The position numbers were made by a program, and so were the translations under genes. Positions 8,601-16,090 of a DNA stretch of 32,443 bases are shown here, in pieces. Where the stretch lies: the NCBI GenBank assembly GCA_002372575.1, contig DFHC01000165.1:1-32443 (forward strand). Direction: 5' to 3'. The stretch comes from a bacterium UBA3734. Its GTDB lineage: Bacteria; Bacteroidota; Bacteroidia; Bacteroidales; Bacteroidaceae. The notes below the pieces were generated by a model. It saw only the letters and a program-made list of their open reading frames with translations. It was not told where the DNA came from and searched no databases. How positions within the stretch are numbered: the first letter of the stretch is position 1; the number at the start of each line of letters is the position of its first letter.

Positions 8601-8703
8601 TCACCCACATTCCGTAGATGCCAATGCCAAACAGAATGGCGATGAACAGCAGCGTGATTCTATAGTTGTCGAGTGGCCAACTGATCCATTTCGTTTTCTT
8701 CAT
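5614..8703 (-). CDS. RND-family efflux pump, inner membrane subunit (AcrB-like)
   Basis: Proton-driven inner membrane transporter that works with the adaptor and channel encoded beside it; the substrate cannot be told from sequence. The protein is 1029 residues, normal for the family. It starts with MKKTKWISWPLDNYRITLLF, a first transmembrane helix and the large periplasmic loop (GATSEEVEQQVTRPLE). A second half repeats the layout from about residue 500. Transmembrane segment 4 reads LGMIVDNSIVVIDGYL: the first of the two AcrB proton-relay aspartates is kept (D406) and the second is Asn (N407). The ATG at 8703 is preferred; the frame can be extended to a TTG at 8712. The gene lies between adaptor and channel, with repeat arrays in both spacers. 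Confidence 0.93.
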   Translation of the reverse strand: MKKTKWISWPLDNYRITLLFIAILFGIGIYGMWVMPKDEFPPFTIRQGVVVAVYPGATSEEVEQQVTRPLERYLFTYGEVNRKKTTSTSQNGMAMVLVHLNDEVNNKDEVWSKIKHGLALYKQSLPGGVLALVANDDFGNTSALLIAVESKERSYRELQDYSDRLSDRLRKIPSVANVRLYGDHKEQVSLYIDRQRLEAYGIGQQTLMASLQSQGLTTMAGQLTNDHQQSLIHIEPTQNSMEEVGNQIIYSDPLTGKVVRIRDIARIEREYDTSQSYIEQNGHPCVLLSLEMTQGNNIMAYGRDVDNVLDDFRAEELPDDVTLTRIADQPKVVGDSIRDFLRDLLLSMAVIILVMMVLFPLRSAIVAAITIPLSTFISVAIMYFANIPLNIVTLAGLIVVLGMIVDNSIVVIDGYLEYAGKGLPPKEAAVKSVAQYFMPMMLATICICAIFYPFLITFRGAFLDALQDFPWTITINLMVSLLLAVTVIPFLCVKIIGVPEKKNEGKRLTDRVQKFYDKILSTTFQHPWMTIGACIATILISMLILPTLKIRLFPFADRGQFAVEIFLPEGKGLQDTRLVADSVRHAMENDERITSITTFVGCASPRFQTTYAPQMAGRNFAQFIVNTTSANATLDLLADYQPKLSEAFPEAYVKFKRLDFLEVPELEFRFYGENLDSLHAAAEQMMLQMREMPELEWVHSDFQQPFPLINVELDPVASAQLGINRTTAALTLAASTGDLQVGSIWEGDYELPIVVRDTTSLTISDIEDIGLTSPLTMLPSLQSGTGGKFSVPLRQVARVSPKWSESRIMHRSGERCLTVTAEFRRGTYAAPVETRLAEMQKALKLPDGIRAEIGGELEYNDDNMPQIINGIAIAMIIIFFFLLFNFKRFGITTLCMAALGLMIPGTLIGLGLMNRMIGLTSIFGLITLMGMIMRNEILIYEHADNLLDGEEPSRRRENEVVRRAAYDAGRRRMVPIFLTTMTTAVGVIPMIIAGSSFWMPVGVTIFAGGIGALILVVTVLPVAYWKLTR

Positions 8704-8710
8704 TGTTTTC

Positions 8711-8780
8711 AATCATTATCAATCATCAACTGTCAGTTGTAAATTCTAAATCGTAAATCGTAAATTGTAAATTGTAAATC
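8711..8780. repeat. Array of ten degenerate 7-bp units filling an operon spacer
   Basis: In the plus direction the units are AATCATT, ATCAATC, ATCAACT, GTCAGTT, GTAAATT, CTAAATC, GTAAATC, GTAAATT, GTAAATT and GTAAATC. They run without a break through the spacer between adaptor and pump genes, and the last one overlaps the adaptor stop codon. The common form is roughly G-T-(A/C)-A-A-T-(T/C). Within it CAACTGTCAGTTG (8727-8739) is a palindrome. Confidence 0.8.
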
Positions 8781-9804
8781 AAAACACCACCCTTGTTCCC
8801 TCGCTGAGTTTCTGGAAACCCTCTGTGACAACACGTTCGCCAGCGGTGATGCCGTCGGTGATGCGAATGCGATTGCCCTGCGACGACCCTACGGTGACAG
8901 TCGTGCGATGGGCTGTTTTCTGATTATCGACGGTCCACACGAACAACGACCCGTCAGGACGACGTTGCACGGAAGTGATGGGCAGATAGAATCCTCCTCC
9001 TTCACCTTTCGACGTATGAATTTGTGAGAGAGTGACGTTTGCCACCATTCCGGGCAGCAGCTTCCGATCGGGGTTAGCCACGTGGATGTGAATATCGTAG
9101 GTGTGCGTGAGCGCGTCGGCCTGCACTCCTTTTTCAATTCTGCCGCCGCTCACCTTCTTGCCAGCCGCTTCGACCTCAATCATCGACGAGGTGTGGGGCG
9201 TGATGGCGTTCATCTCGGCCTCGGGCACTGCCACGCGCACTCTCACACGCGACACGTCGAGAATTGTCACGACTGCCTGCGAGGGTAGGGCAGTTTCGCC
9301 AGCCTTCACTTGCTGCCTTCCGACGACACCGCTTACGGGGGCCACCAGTCGGCAATCGTTCAGATTCTTGCGTGCCACGGACAGTTGTGACTTCGCCTGC
9401 GCCACTTTACTCTGAATTTCCACCCACTGGGCTTCGGGTAGCGAGCCGGCGTCGTGCAGCATTCCATAGCGTTTCAGAGCGTCGTCGGCCTGCGCCATTT
9501 GCGCCTCGGCTCCGCTGAGCAGGTTTCGCGCTTGCGTGTCGTCCATCACGGCCAAAAGTTGCCCTTTGCCGACAGCCTGTCCCTCGCTCACGAGCACGCG
9601 CTTCACAACGCCCATTCCCGTGAAACTCACTGCCGTGGCCTCGTTTTCCTCAACCACGCCCACATAGCTTTGTCCCGACACATTGCCACTGTTCACCGCC
9701 ACCTCCGTTTTCACCCGGATGGGAGCCTTCGCCTTCTGTTCTTTTTTCTCTCCGCAGCTGCCGGCCAAAAGTATCGCCAGCAGTGCAATCACACATTTTT
9801 TCAT
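8779..9804 (-). CDS. Efflux membrane fusion protein (HlyD/AcrA-like adaptor lipoprotein)
   Basis: Periplasmic adaptor that links the RND pump to the TolC-like channel. The 341-residue protein opens with a lipoprotein-type signal (MKKCVIALLAILLAGSC, Cys17). It then shows a biotinyl-lipoyl-like half (ALSFTGMGVVKRVLVSEGQ-like wording: AVSFTGMGVVKRVLVSEGQ, VGKGQLLAVMD), an alpha-helical hairpin (about 85-145), the return lipoyl half (DCRLVAPVSGVVGRQQVKAG) and beta-barrel and membrane-proximal domains ending KLSEGTRVVF. It is the first gene of the efflux operon, with a -7 promoter element just upstream. The operon is divergent from the AraC-type regulator at 9981, its most likely local controller. 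Confidence 0.92.
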   Translation of the reverse strand: MKKCVIALLAILLAGSCGEKKEQKAKAPIRVKTEVAVNSGNVSGQSYVGVVEENEATAVSFTGMGVVKRVLVSEGQAVGKGQLLAVMDDTQARNLLSGAEAQMAQADDALKRYGMLHDAGSLPEAQWVEIQSKVAQAKSQLSVARKNLNDCRLVAPVSGVVGRQQVKAGETALPSQAVVTILDVSRVRVRVAVPEAEMNAITPHTSSMIEVEAAGKKVSGGRIEKGVQADALTHTYDIHIHVANPDRKLLPGMVANVTLSQIHTSKGEGGGFYLPITSVQRRPDGSLFVWTVDNQKTAHRTTVTVGSSQGNRIRITDGITAGERVVTEGFQKLSEGTRVVF

Positions 9805-9828
9805 TGCTTTTTACTAAAAATTTCGGTG

Positions 9829-9836
9829 CAAAAGTA
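9829..9836 (-). promoter_or_regulatory. -7 element of the efflux operon promoter
   Basis: The minus strand reads TACTTTTG, matching TAnnTTTG, 24 bases upstream of the adaptor ATG. I see no clear TTG at the expected -33 distance, which could fit an activator-dependent promoter. Confidence 0.5.
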
Positions 9837-9934
9837 ACAAAATAGTCCGAATTATGGATGTTTTATTCTTCGTATTTTATGTTTTATTTCTCTACGAAAG
9901 GAGAAAAAGAACATAATATGAACCAAAAAAGACA

Positions 9935-9963
9935 TTGAAATTGAAGAAAAATGTTTACTTTTG
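9935..9963 (+). promoter_or_regulatory. Promoter of the AraC-type regulator gene
   Basis: TTG, 18 bases, TACTTTTG, ending 17 bases upstream of the chosen ATG at 9981. The spacing is slightly short of the usual 19-21. The in-frame ATG at 9951 lies partly inside this element, so it is unlikely to be the start. Confidence 0.5.
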
Positions 9964-9980
9964 CCACAAAAATTGTACAG

Positions 9981-10916
9981 ATGAGACAGCAAGAAGACAT
10001 CACACTCCAGTCGTTGGCTGAAAATGAAGACATTCAAATCGGCTATTCCGACGGCGACATCGTCATCGTTGACAGCATCCAGAAGTTTGCCGAGGTGAAA
10101 AGCGCACACGTGGCGATGAACTCCGTCGTCATCTGTACGCGCGGAAAAGTGCAGGGGCAGATGTACGGACAGCAGATTGAGCTGCACCAGAATCAGGTGG
10201 CGGTTATTCCTCAGAATGTAATGATAACCGACGTGATGGTTAGTCCCGACTTCGACCTGAAGGCGATGTTCCTGACCAACGCCATTCTGTATGATTTCCT
10301 TCGCGAGAAAATCAACGTGTGGAACGAGGTGATGTACGTCCATCGGCTTAACGTTGTCACGATGAAAGATGGCGACCTGACCTTCTACACACATTTCTAC
10401 GATATGCTGAGAATGGCGGTGGCAAAGGGTAGGGCGAATCCTTTTTACACCGAGGTCGTTCAGTCGCTGCTCCGCGCTGCCATCCTTGCGCTCTGCGGCA
10501 GTATGCAGCAGCGGCTTCCCGTCGATTTCCATTCCGCCGACACCGACGTTGCCACGGGGCACTTCCAACGGTTTCTCAACCTCCTGCACGCCAGCACAGT
10601 GAAGTATCGCACCGTCGAAGCCTACGCCGGCGAACTCTGCATCTCGCCCAAGTATTTGTCGGCCATCTGCAAGAAAAAGTCAGGGAAAACGGCCAACGAG
10701 TGGATTCGCGAGCACGTTTTGGAGGATATTCGCTACTATCTGAAGCAGACAGACCTCAGCATCAAGCAGATTTGCGACCGGCTCAATTTTTCCAACGCTT
10801 CTTTTTTCGGGAAATATGTGCGCGATCATCTGGGGCTGACTCCGAACGAGTATAGGAAAAAGTTTCGGCAGCAGTATTTGTCGGCATCAGACACGGCCTC
10901 GCCCGACAATCTTTAA
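9981..10916 (+). CDS. AraC-family transcriptional regulator
   Basis: A DNA-binding regulator of 311 residues. The N-terminal two thirds look like a cupin-type sensing domain (GKVQGQMYGQQIELHQNQVA). The C-terminal part (about 210-300) is the two-helix-turn-helix AraC domain: RTVEAYAGELCISPKYLSAI, then KKKSGKTANEWIREHVL, then LSIKQICDRLNFSNASFFGK and the final GLTPNEYRKKFRQQ. Start ATG 9981 (MRQQEDITLQS) is chosen because the upstream ATG overlaps the promoter. It is divergent from the RND efflux operon and nine bases upstream of the DUF3943 gene, so it may control either or both; the inducer is unknown. Confidence 0.9.
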   Translation: MRQQEDITLQSLAENEDIQIGYSDGDIVIVDSIQKFAEVKSAHVAMNSVVICTRGKVQGQMYGQQIELHQNQVAVIPQNVMITDVMVSPDFDLKAMFLTNAILYDFLREKINVWNEVMYVHRLNVVTMKDGDLTFYTHFYDMLRMAVAKGRANPFYTEVVQSLLRAAILALCGSMQQRLPVDFHSADTDVATGHFQRFLNLLHASTVKYRTVEAYAGELCISPKYLSAICKKKSGKTANEWIREHVLEDIRYYLKQTDLSIKQICDRLNFSNASFFGKYVRDHLGLTPNEYRKKFRQQYLSASDTASPDNL

Positions 10917-10925
10917 AGGGAAAAA

Positions 10926-13187
10926 ATGAAGAAAATATTACTTCCGATTCTGCTGTTCTCGATAACAGTCTCTGCCCAGCACTCGCCGGTGGGCATCGTC
11001 AGTCGTCAAGACACGGTGAAGGCTCTGCAGTTCGGCGTGGTCGGAACGGTTGCCAACGGACAGGCGCGGGGCGTGCAGTTGGCAGGTATGTCCAATATGT
11101 CGGTATCGTCGTTGCGCGGAATTCAGCTGGGCGGCGTCAGCAATCTTTCGACGGGAGTGGAGCGAGGCTTGCAGCTGTCGGCACTGCTCAATGTCTCGTC
11201 GGGCTATATGCACGGCTTGCAGTTCTCCGCATACAATTACGCCGACTCGCTTAATGGCTCGCAAGTGGGGCTTGTCAATATTACGCACGACACCATTGCG
11301 CACAAAATGGGACTGGTGAACGTCAATCCGAACACGAAAATCGACTTTATGCTATATGGCGGGTCCACTACAAAACTGAACCTTGCTGCCCGCTTCCGCA
11401 ATCGCAGCACCTATAACATAATCGGTGTGGGAACACACTATATGGGGCTGGACGAAAAATTCTCCGGTGCACTTTTCTATCGCATCGGCCAATATTTTCA
11501 ACTGTCTCCACGCTGGTCGGCCAGTGGCGACATTGGCTTTTATCATATCGAGACATTCGAGCACAACAATGCCAACAAGCCCGAGCGACTCTTTTCAATG
11601 CAGGCGCGCCTCAATGCCGACTTCCAGCTTAACGAGCGCATCGGCCTGTTCGCGTCTGTAGGCTTCGCCAACACGCGCTACTATCACCACGCCAGGCACT
11701 ATCGCAGCCGTCCGCTTTTCGAACTTGGGCTGACGATGAGGCATTGGCGAGAGAAAGTGCGTCAGAATGCCGCAGAATCGACGATACCAACGCCTCTCCA
11801 GACCGACTCTCTGATGGCTTTCCCGCAGGAAAAACGTCCGTGGATGGCGGCTGCCGAGGCTACGGGCATCAACGTTTTGGTACATTGTTTCGACCGATTT
11901 GTGATGAACGAAGATTTTGCTAAGACCACACTGCGCTCCATCCGACGCAATTTCGAGTATGGATTCGTGTGGGACAACGACCAGTTCTCCACCAACCTCT
12001 TCGCCCACCCCTACCACGGAAACCTCTATTACAATTCGGCCCGAAGCAACGGCCTCAGTTTCTGGGAGTCGGCTCCTTATGCCCTCGGCGGCTCGTTGAT
12101 GTGGGAATTTATGGGTGAAACAGAACCAGCTGCCATCAACGACTTGGTGGCAACCACCATCGGAGGCATCGCCATCGGCGAGGTGACACATCGTGTCAGC
12201 AACCTCCTGCTCAACGACCGCGACAGTGGTTTCTCGCGCTTCCTGCGTGAGGCCGCCGCCACCGTCATCAACCCCGTCAAGGGCTTCAACCGCATCGTTT
12301 CGGGACAGGCGTGGCGGTTGCGAAACGACCATCACCTCTACCACGACCACAGCCAGTTTCCCGTCGATTGCTCCATTTCCGCGGGCAATCGGTACCTGGC
12401 TGACAACGGTGCGCTGTTTCGCGGCGAGCACAATCCCTACGTGAACCTCTATCTCAGCTATGGCGACCCGCTCAACGAAGATGGTAACAACAAACCCTAC
12501 GACTTCTTCGAGTTCGAGACCACCTTCGGCTTGAGCAAGAACCAACCGCTCGTCAATTCGTTGCATCTGTTGGGGCGCATCTGGAGCACGCCGATGTTCA
12601 CTGACAAGGAGATGAGAAGTGAGTTTGGCATCTACCAACACTTCAACTACTACGACTCGAAACCCGTGAAAGAAGGTAGCGGCCTCACGCCATATCGCAT
12701 CAGCGAGGCGGCCTCCGTAGGGCCGGGAATCATTTTCTCCTTCCCTGAGTTGGGGGCACTGAGGCGGATGGAGCAGCGAATCTTCCTAAGTGGCATCTTG
12801 TTGGGAGGCACGAAAAGCGACTATTACAACATTATCGACCGCGACTACAATATGGGAAGCGGATTCAGCGTGAAGTCGAAAACGCATTTGGAAATGCGCC
12901 ATTTCGGACGCTTCATTCTCCACGCGAAATATTTCCGGCTTTTCACGTGGAAAGGCTACGAACAGAAAGACCTGAGCATCGTAAATCCGCTTTACCTCAA
13001 TTCACAGGGTGACAAGGGCAACGCCAGCCTGTTTGTCATCACTCCGCTTGTCGAGGTCGATTTGAAAGGCTCGTGGAGCCTGCTTTTTGCCTCCTCTTAC
13101 TTCTCGCGAGTCACACGCTACAAATATTTCGACAACGTGAGGGCGAAAACTTTCGAACTGAAAGGCGGACTGACGTATCATTTTTAA
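10926..13187 (+). CDS. DUF3943 protein with LA_2272-like surface repeats
   Basis: A 753-residue exported protein of unknown function. A signal peptide (MKKILLPILLFSITVSAQ) is followed by repeats of the LA_2272-type surface repeat (GVQLAGMSNMS, GIQLGGVSNLS, GLQLSALLNVS, GLQFSAYNY), then a beta-rich stretch. From about residue 290 a DUF3943-like region appears (EATGINVLVHCFDRFVMNED, FAHPYHGNLYYNSARSNG, ESAPYALGGSLMWEFMGE). The C-terminal third ends in alternating beta strands (FELKGGLTYHF, terminal Phe), as expected for an outer membrane barrel. It follows the AraC gene by nine bases and is probably co-transcribed. Outer membrane location is inference from the strand pattern and terminal aromatic residue. 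Confidence 0.82.
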   Translation: MKKILLPILLFSITVSAQHSPVGIVSRQDTVKALQFGVVGTVANGQARGVQLAGMSNMSVSSLRGIQLGGVSNLSTGVERGLQLSALLNVSSGYMHGLQFSAYNYADSLNGSQVGLVNITHDTIAHKMGLVNVNPNTKIDFMLYGGSTTKLNLAARFRNRSTYNIIGVGTHYMGLDEKFSGALFYRIGQYFQLSPRWSASGDIGFYHIETFEHNNANKPERLFSMQARLNADFQLNERIGLFASVGFANTRYYHHARHYRSRPLFELGLTMRHWREKVRQNAAESTIPTPLQTDSLMAFPQEKRPWMAAAEATGINVLVHCFDRFVMNEDFAKTTLRSIRRNFEYGFVWDNDQFSTNLFAHPYHGNLYYNSARSNGLSFWESAPYALGGSLMWEFMGETEPAAINDLVATTIGGIAIGEVTHRVSNLLLNDRDSGFSRFLREAAATVINPVKGFNRIVSGQAWRLRNDHHLYHDHSQFPVDCSISAGNRYLADNGALFRGEHNPYVNLYLSYGDPLNEDGNNKPYDFFEFETTFGLSKNQPLVNSLHLLGRIWSTPMFTDKEMRSEFGIYQHFNYYDSKPVKEGSGLTPYRISEAASVGPGIIFSFPELGALRRMEQRIFLSGILLGGTKSDYYNIIDRDYNMGSGFSVKSKTHLEMRHFGRFILHAKYFRLFTWKGYEQKDLSIVNPLYLNSQGDKGNASLFVITPLVEVDLKGSWSLLFASSYFSRVTRYKYFDNVRAKTFELKGGLTYHF

Positions 13188-13258
13188 ATTCCACTCTGTT
13201 TTCAGCAGTAGAAAATGCAAAAAAGCGTTACCAATGCGCAAATGTCGGAAAAAAGTCG

Positions 13259-13266
13259 TAACTTTG
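13259..13266 (+). promoter_or_regulatory. -7 element of the mazG promoter
   Basis: TAACTTTG matches TAnnTTTG and lies 28 bases upstream of the mazG ATG. No convincing TTG is present at the -33 position. Confidence 0.45.
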
Positions 13267-13294
13267 CCGACAGCAACAGAAATTTTTGAAAAAA

Positions 13295-14179
13295 ATGCAT
13301 ACACGAGAAGAAAAAATGGCTGCCTTCGGACGCTATCTCGACATTCTTGACGCACTGCGCGAGAACTGCCCGTGGGACAAGAAGCAGACCAACGAAAGCT
13401 TGCGTCCGAACACGATAGAAGAGACTTTCGAGCTCTGCGATGCACTCATTAAAGACAATAAAGCGGAGATTTGCAAGGAACTGGGCGACGTGTTGCTCCA
13501 CATCTGCTTTTATGCGAAAATCGGCGAGGAGAAAGGCGATTTCGACATTGCCGACGTCTGCAACCGCTCGGGCGACAAGCTGATTTTCCGGCATCCGCAC
13601 GTCTATCACCCGTCGCAAATCGGTGTCGCCGACCCGAAACCGTTGCCCTACGTGCCAGAAAACGAGAGCAACGACACCGCCACAGCTGAATTTTCCACGG
13701 CCAAGACCGTATCGCAGGTGCTCGACAACTGGGAACAAATCAAGCAGCGCGAGAAAGACGGCAACAAAACCGTGCTCTCGGGCGTTCCCAATTCGCTGCC
13801 CTCGCTCATCAAGGCATATCGCATTCAAGACAAGGCCTGCCACGTGGGTTTCGACTGGGAGAAGCGCGAAGACGTGTGGCAGAAAGTGCGCGAGGAACTC
13901 GACGAATTGCAGGCCGAGATTCAGCGTGGCGATACGGAAAAATCGACCCGCGAACTGGGCGATTTCCTCTTCAGCGTCATCAATGCGGCGCGGCTCTACA
14001 AGCTCAATCCCGACAATGCCCTCGAACACACGAACCAGAAATTTATTCGTCGTTTTAACTACGTTGAATCGCGTTCCATTGAAATGGGTAAGACGTTGAA
14101 AGATATGACGTTAGGAGAAATGGATAAACTTTGGGATGAAGCAAAGAAGGCAGAATCTGAACCATCAGAAAATCAATAA
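13295..14179 (+). CDS. mazG: Nucleoside triphosphate pyrophosphohydrolase MazG
   Basis: Hydrolyses nucleoside triphosphates to monophosphates and pyrophosphate, a cytoplasmic housecleaning enzyme. The 294-residue protein has the usual double MazG arrangement: an N-terminal domain with LRENCPWDKKQTNESLRP, the metal-binding EETFELCDAL and KELGDVLLHICFYA, and a second domain with VREELDELQAEIQ and RELGDFLFSVINAARL. The PHVY and DKACHVGFDWE segments are also typical. ATG 13295 (MHTREEKMAAF) is preferred to a TTG three codons upstream. It is followed 21 bases later by a lipoprotein gene and then RNase Z, probably as one transcript. Confidence 0.93.
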   Translation: MHTREEKMAAFGRYLDILDALRENCPWDKKQTNESLRPNTIEETFELCDALIKDNKAEICKELGDVLLHICFYAKIGEEKGDFDIADVCNRSGDKLIFRHPHVYHPSQIGVADPKPLPYVPENESNDTATAEFSTAKTVSQVLDNWEQIKQREKDGNKTVLSGVPNSLPSLIKAYRIQDKACHVGFDWEKREDVWQKVREELDELQAEIQRGDTEKSTRELGDFLFSVINAARLYKLNPDNALEHTNQKFIRRFNYVESRSIEMGKTLKDMTLGEMDKLWDEAKKAESEPSENQ

Positions 14180-14200
14180 AAATTAAACGAAAAAGTGAAT

Positions 14201-14770
14201 ATGAAAAATCTGTTTTATACGATGCTCGCCGTGCTGGCCGTCTCGATGTCGGTGTCAGGATGTCGCCAAACTGCGCCCACTCGCGAAACGGCGACAGCCG
14301 ACTCCGATTCCATCACGGCAGAGGAAATCATCGACATCGACTCCACCGTCTATGGCGTGTGTGGTGAAGGTACGGCGATGCACACCATTGAACTCATCAC
14401 CGACGGCGGCGACACGCTCTTCTACTCGATGTTTGTTGAAGACGAGGCTGACGTTGCCGGCGGAATGATGGTGGGCGACCGACTCGCCATCATCGGCAAA
14501 AACGACTCGGAAGGTCTCACGGCCTTGCGCGTCATCAACCTGACCACGCTGCTTGGAAAATGGACCAGCCTCGACAAGAATTTTGAAATCGTGGAGGGCG
14601 GAATGGTCAATTCCAATGTCGAGGCCGAGAGCAATCCGTGGGTGTCGTGGAAAATCCTGAACGGACAACTGCTGCTCAACACCGACACGTTCGACATCGT
14701 GGAACTGGGCGCCGACAGCCTTTACCTTGAGAACAAGACAGGCATTTTCGCCTACAAAAGAGTGATGTGA
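14201..14770 (+). CDS. Lipocalin-like lipoprotein
   Basis: A 189-residue predicted lipoprotein: MKNLFYTMLAVLAVSMSVSGC carries the lipobox with Cys21. The mature part is acidic and beta-rich. Its second half (LLGKWTSLDKN, SWKILNGQLLLNTDTFDI, LYLENKTGIFAYKRVM) resembles the lipocalin-like domains of Bacteroidales lipoproteins, with the GKW start typical of such folds. The function is unknown. ATG 14201 is used; a GTG two codons upstream is possible. Its stop overlaps the start of the RNase Z gene (TGATG), which points to translational coupling. Confidence 0.75.
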   Translation: MKNLFYTMLAVLAVSMSVSGCRQTAPTRETATADSDSITAEEIIDIDSTVYGVCGEGTAMHTIELITDGGDTLFYSMFVEDEADVAGGMMVGDRLAIIGKNDSEGLTALRVINLTTLLGKWTSLDKNFEIVEGGMVNSNVEAESNPWVSWKILNGQLLLNTDTFDIVELGADSLYLENKTGIFAYKRVM

Positions 14771-15693
14771 TGGAGGCCTTCAAAGTGCATATTCTGGGCT
14801 GCGGAAGTGCGCTGCCCACGCTGAAGCACAACGCCACGTCGCAGGTCGTGGAAGTGCGCGGAAAGCTCCACATGATTGACTGTGGCGAAGGCACACAGAT
14901 AGCCCTGCGCCGCTCCAAAATCGCCTTTTCGCGCCTGCAGAACGTATTTCTGTCGCATCTCCACGGCGACCATTGCCTTGGCATCATCGGCATGCTAAGC
15001 ACTTTCGGGCTGCTCGGACGTACAACGCCGCTCCATATCTTTGCCCCGCACGAATTCGAGTCGATGCTCCGTGCGCAGCTTGAAATGTTCTGCCACGGGC
15101 TGGAGTACGAAGTCGTTTTCCACGCCGTCGATACCACGAAAAACGCCCTCATCTACGAAGACCGAGGCGTTACCGTCGAAACCATCCCGCTGGAGCATCG
15201 CGTGCCCTGCTGCGGCTATCTTTTCCGCGAAAAACCCACGCTGTCGCACATCCGCCGCGACATGATTGATTTCTATCGGATTCCCGTCAGCCAAATCAAC
15301 AACATCAAAAATGGAGCCGACTGGACGACCGAGGACGGAACGCTTGTCCCGAACAGCCGTTTGGTACGACCTGCCGACGCGCCCCGAAGCTACGCCTATT
15401 GCAGCGACACGCGCTATATTCCCACGCTCCACCAACTGCTCCAGAACGTGGATTTGCTCTACCATGAGAGCACCTATGCCAACGACCAGCTCGAAAACGT
15501 CAGGAAATACTTCCACAGCACTGCCGAACAGGCTGCAATGGTGGCTCGCGATGCCCACGCCGGCCAGCTGCTTTTAGGCCATTACAGCGCACGCTACGAA
15601 GACGAACAGATGCTGCTCGAAGAAGCCCGAGCAGTCTTTCCCGAAAGCTATTTGAGTGACGAGGGAATGGTTTTTGAAGTTAAAAAATCTTAA
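14770..15693 (+). CDS. rnz: Ribonuclease Z
   Basis: Zinc-dependent endonuclease that removes the 3' trailer of precursor tRNAs. The 307-residue length matches the family. The N-terminus (FKVHILGCGSALPTLKHNAT) and the metal motif SHLHGDHCLG (His63, His65, Asp67, His68) are diagnostic. GEGTQIALRRSKI, LLYHESTY, HSTAEQAA and LLGHYSARYED supply further conserved active-site positions. The ATG at 14770 overlaps the previous stop by one base; a GTG directly before it is the only alternative. A short hairpin with a T-run follows the stop. Confidence 0.95.
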   Translation: MEAFKVHILGCGSALPTLKHNATSQVVEVRGKLHMIDCGEGTQIALRRSKIAFSRLQNVFLSHLHGDHCLGIIGMLSTFGLLGRTTPLHIFAPHEFESMLRAQLEMFCHGLEYEVVFHAVDTTKNALIYEDRGVTVETIPLEHRVPCCGYLFREKPTLSHIRRDMIDFYRIPVSQINNIKNGADWTTEDGTLVPNSRLVRPADAPRSYAYCSDTRYIPTLHQLLQNVDLLYHESTYANDQLENVRKYFHSTAEQAAMVARDAHAGQLLLGHYSARYEDEQMLLEEARAVFPESYLSDEGMVFEVKKS

Positions 15694-15707
15694 TCTTTTT
15701 AGAAAAC

Positions 15708-15727
15708 AAGCGTTTCCGCTTCTTTTT
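15708..15727 (+). terminator. Short hairpin terminator after rnz
   Basis: AAGCG (15708-15712) pairs with CGCTT (15717-15721) around TTTC, followed by CTTTTT. The stem is only 5 bp, so termination strength is uncertain. Confidence 0.45.
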
Positions 15728-15742
15728 ATCGGAAAAATGCGC

Positions 15743-15750
15743 TAACTTTG
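15743..15750 (+). promoter_or_regulatory. -7 element for the mini-protein / sigma factor unit
   Basis: TAACTTTG matches TAnnTTTG and ends 28 bases upstream of the mini-protein ATG. It is the only promoter-like element seen before the sigma factor gene. Confidence 0.5.
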
Positions 15751-15778
15751 CCGAAAATATATTGGAAAAAGTACGCGT

Positions 15779-16090
15779 ATGACGAAAAAAATACTTCGAT
15801 TAGCATTGGCATTCACCCTGTATGCAGGCCTTCCTACGACTGTTCTGGCCAGCAACGCCATCGAGATTCTCGACAATGAGCCTCTGCAAGGTGTCACTAT
15901 CGACGTCCGGGAATCGACCGTGCAGATTACTGGCGCCAATGGTGAGACGCTCCACGTTTACAACGTGGCTGGTGTGCGCATCAAGAGCATCAAGATCGAC
16001 GGTGACGACAAGCGTATAGAACTGAATTTGCCGAAAGGCTGCTATATTTTGAAAGTTGGCAAAACAGTACGAAAAATTTCCGTCCGATAG
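15779..16090 (+). CDS. Secreted mini-protein consisting mainly of a sorting-like C-terminal domain
   Basis: A 103-residue protein. A signal peptide (MTKKILRLALAFTLYAG, cut near VLAS) is followed by about 78 residues that look almost entirely like the type A sorting domain of the type IX secretion system: VQITGANGETLHVYNVAG, then LNLPKGCYILKVGK and the basic end RKISVR. No passenger domain is present, which is unusual because such domains normally form the tail of a much larger cargo. The 3' end overlaps the frame of the ECF sigma factor gene. It could be a decoy, a signal or a remnant of a larger gene; none can be chosen from sequence. Confidence 0.8.
   Translation: MTKKILRLALAFTLYAGLPTTVLASNAIEILDNEPLQGVTIDVRESTVQITGANGETLHVYNVAGVRIKSIKIDGDDKRIELNLPKGCYILKVGKTVRKISVR

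Noticed and set aside
9852..10589. A 245-codon minus-strand frame opposite the AraC gene
   Set aside because: It is antisense to a clear AraC-family protein and would cross its promoter.
11595..12641. A 348-codon frame opposite the DUF3943 gene
   Set aside because: Low-complexity Val/Glu/Ala-rich translation without a domain; the plus-strand gene has a signal peptide and family motifs.
13202..14029. A 275-codon minus-strand frame opposite mazG
   Set aside because: The metal-binding motifs of MazG on the plus strand settle the coding strand; the antisense product has no recognisable feature.
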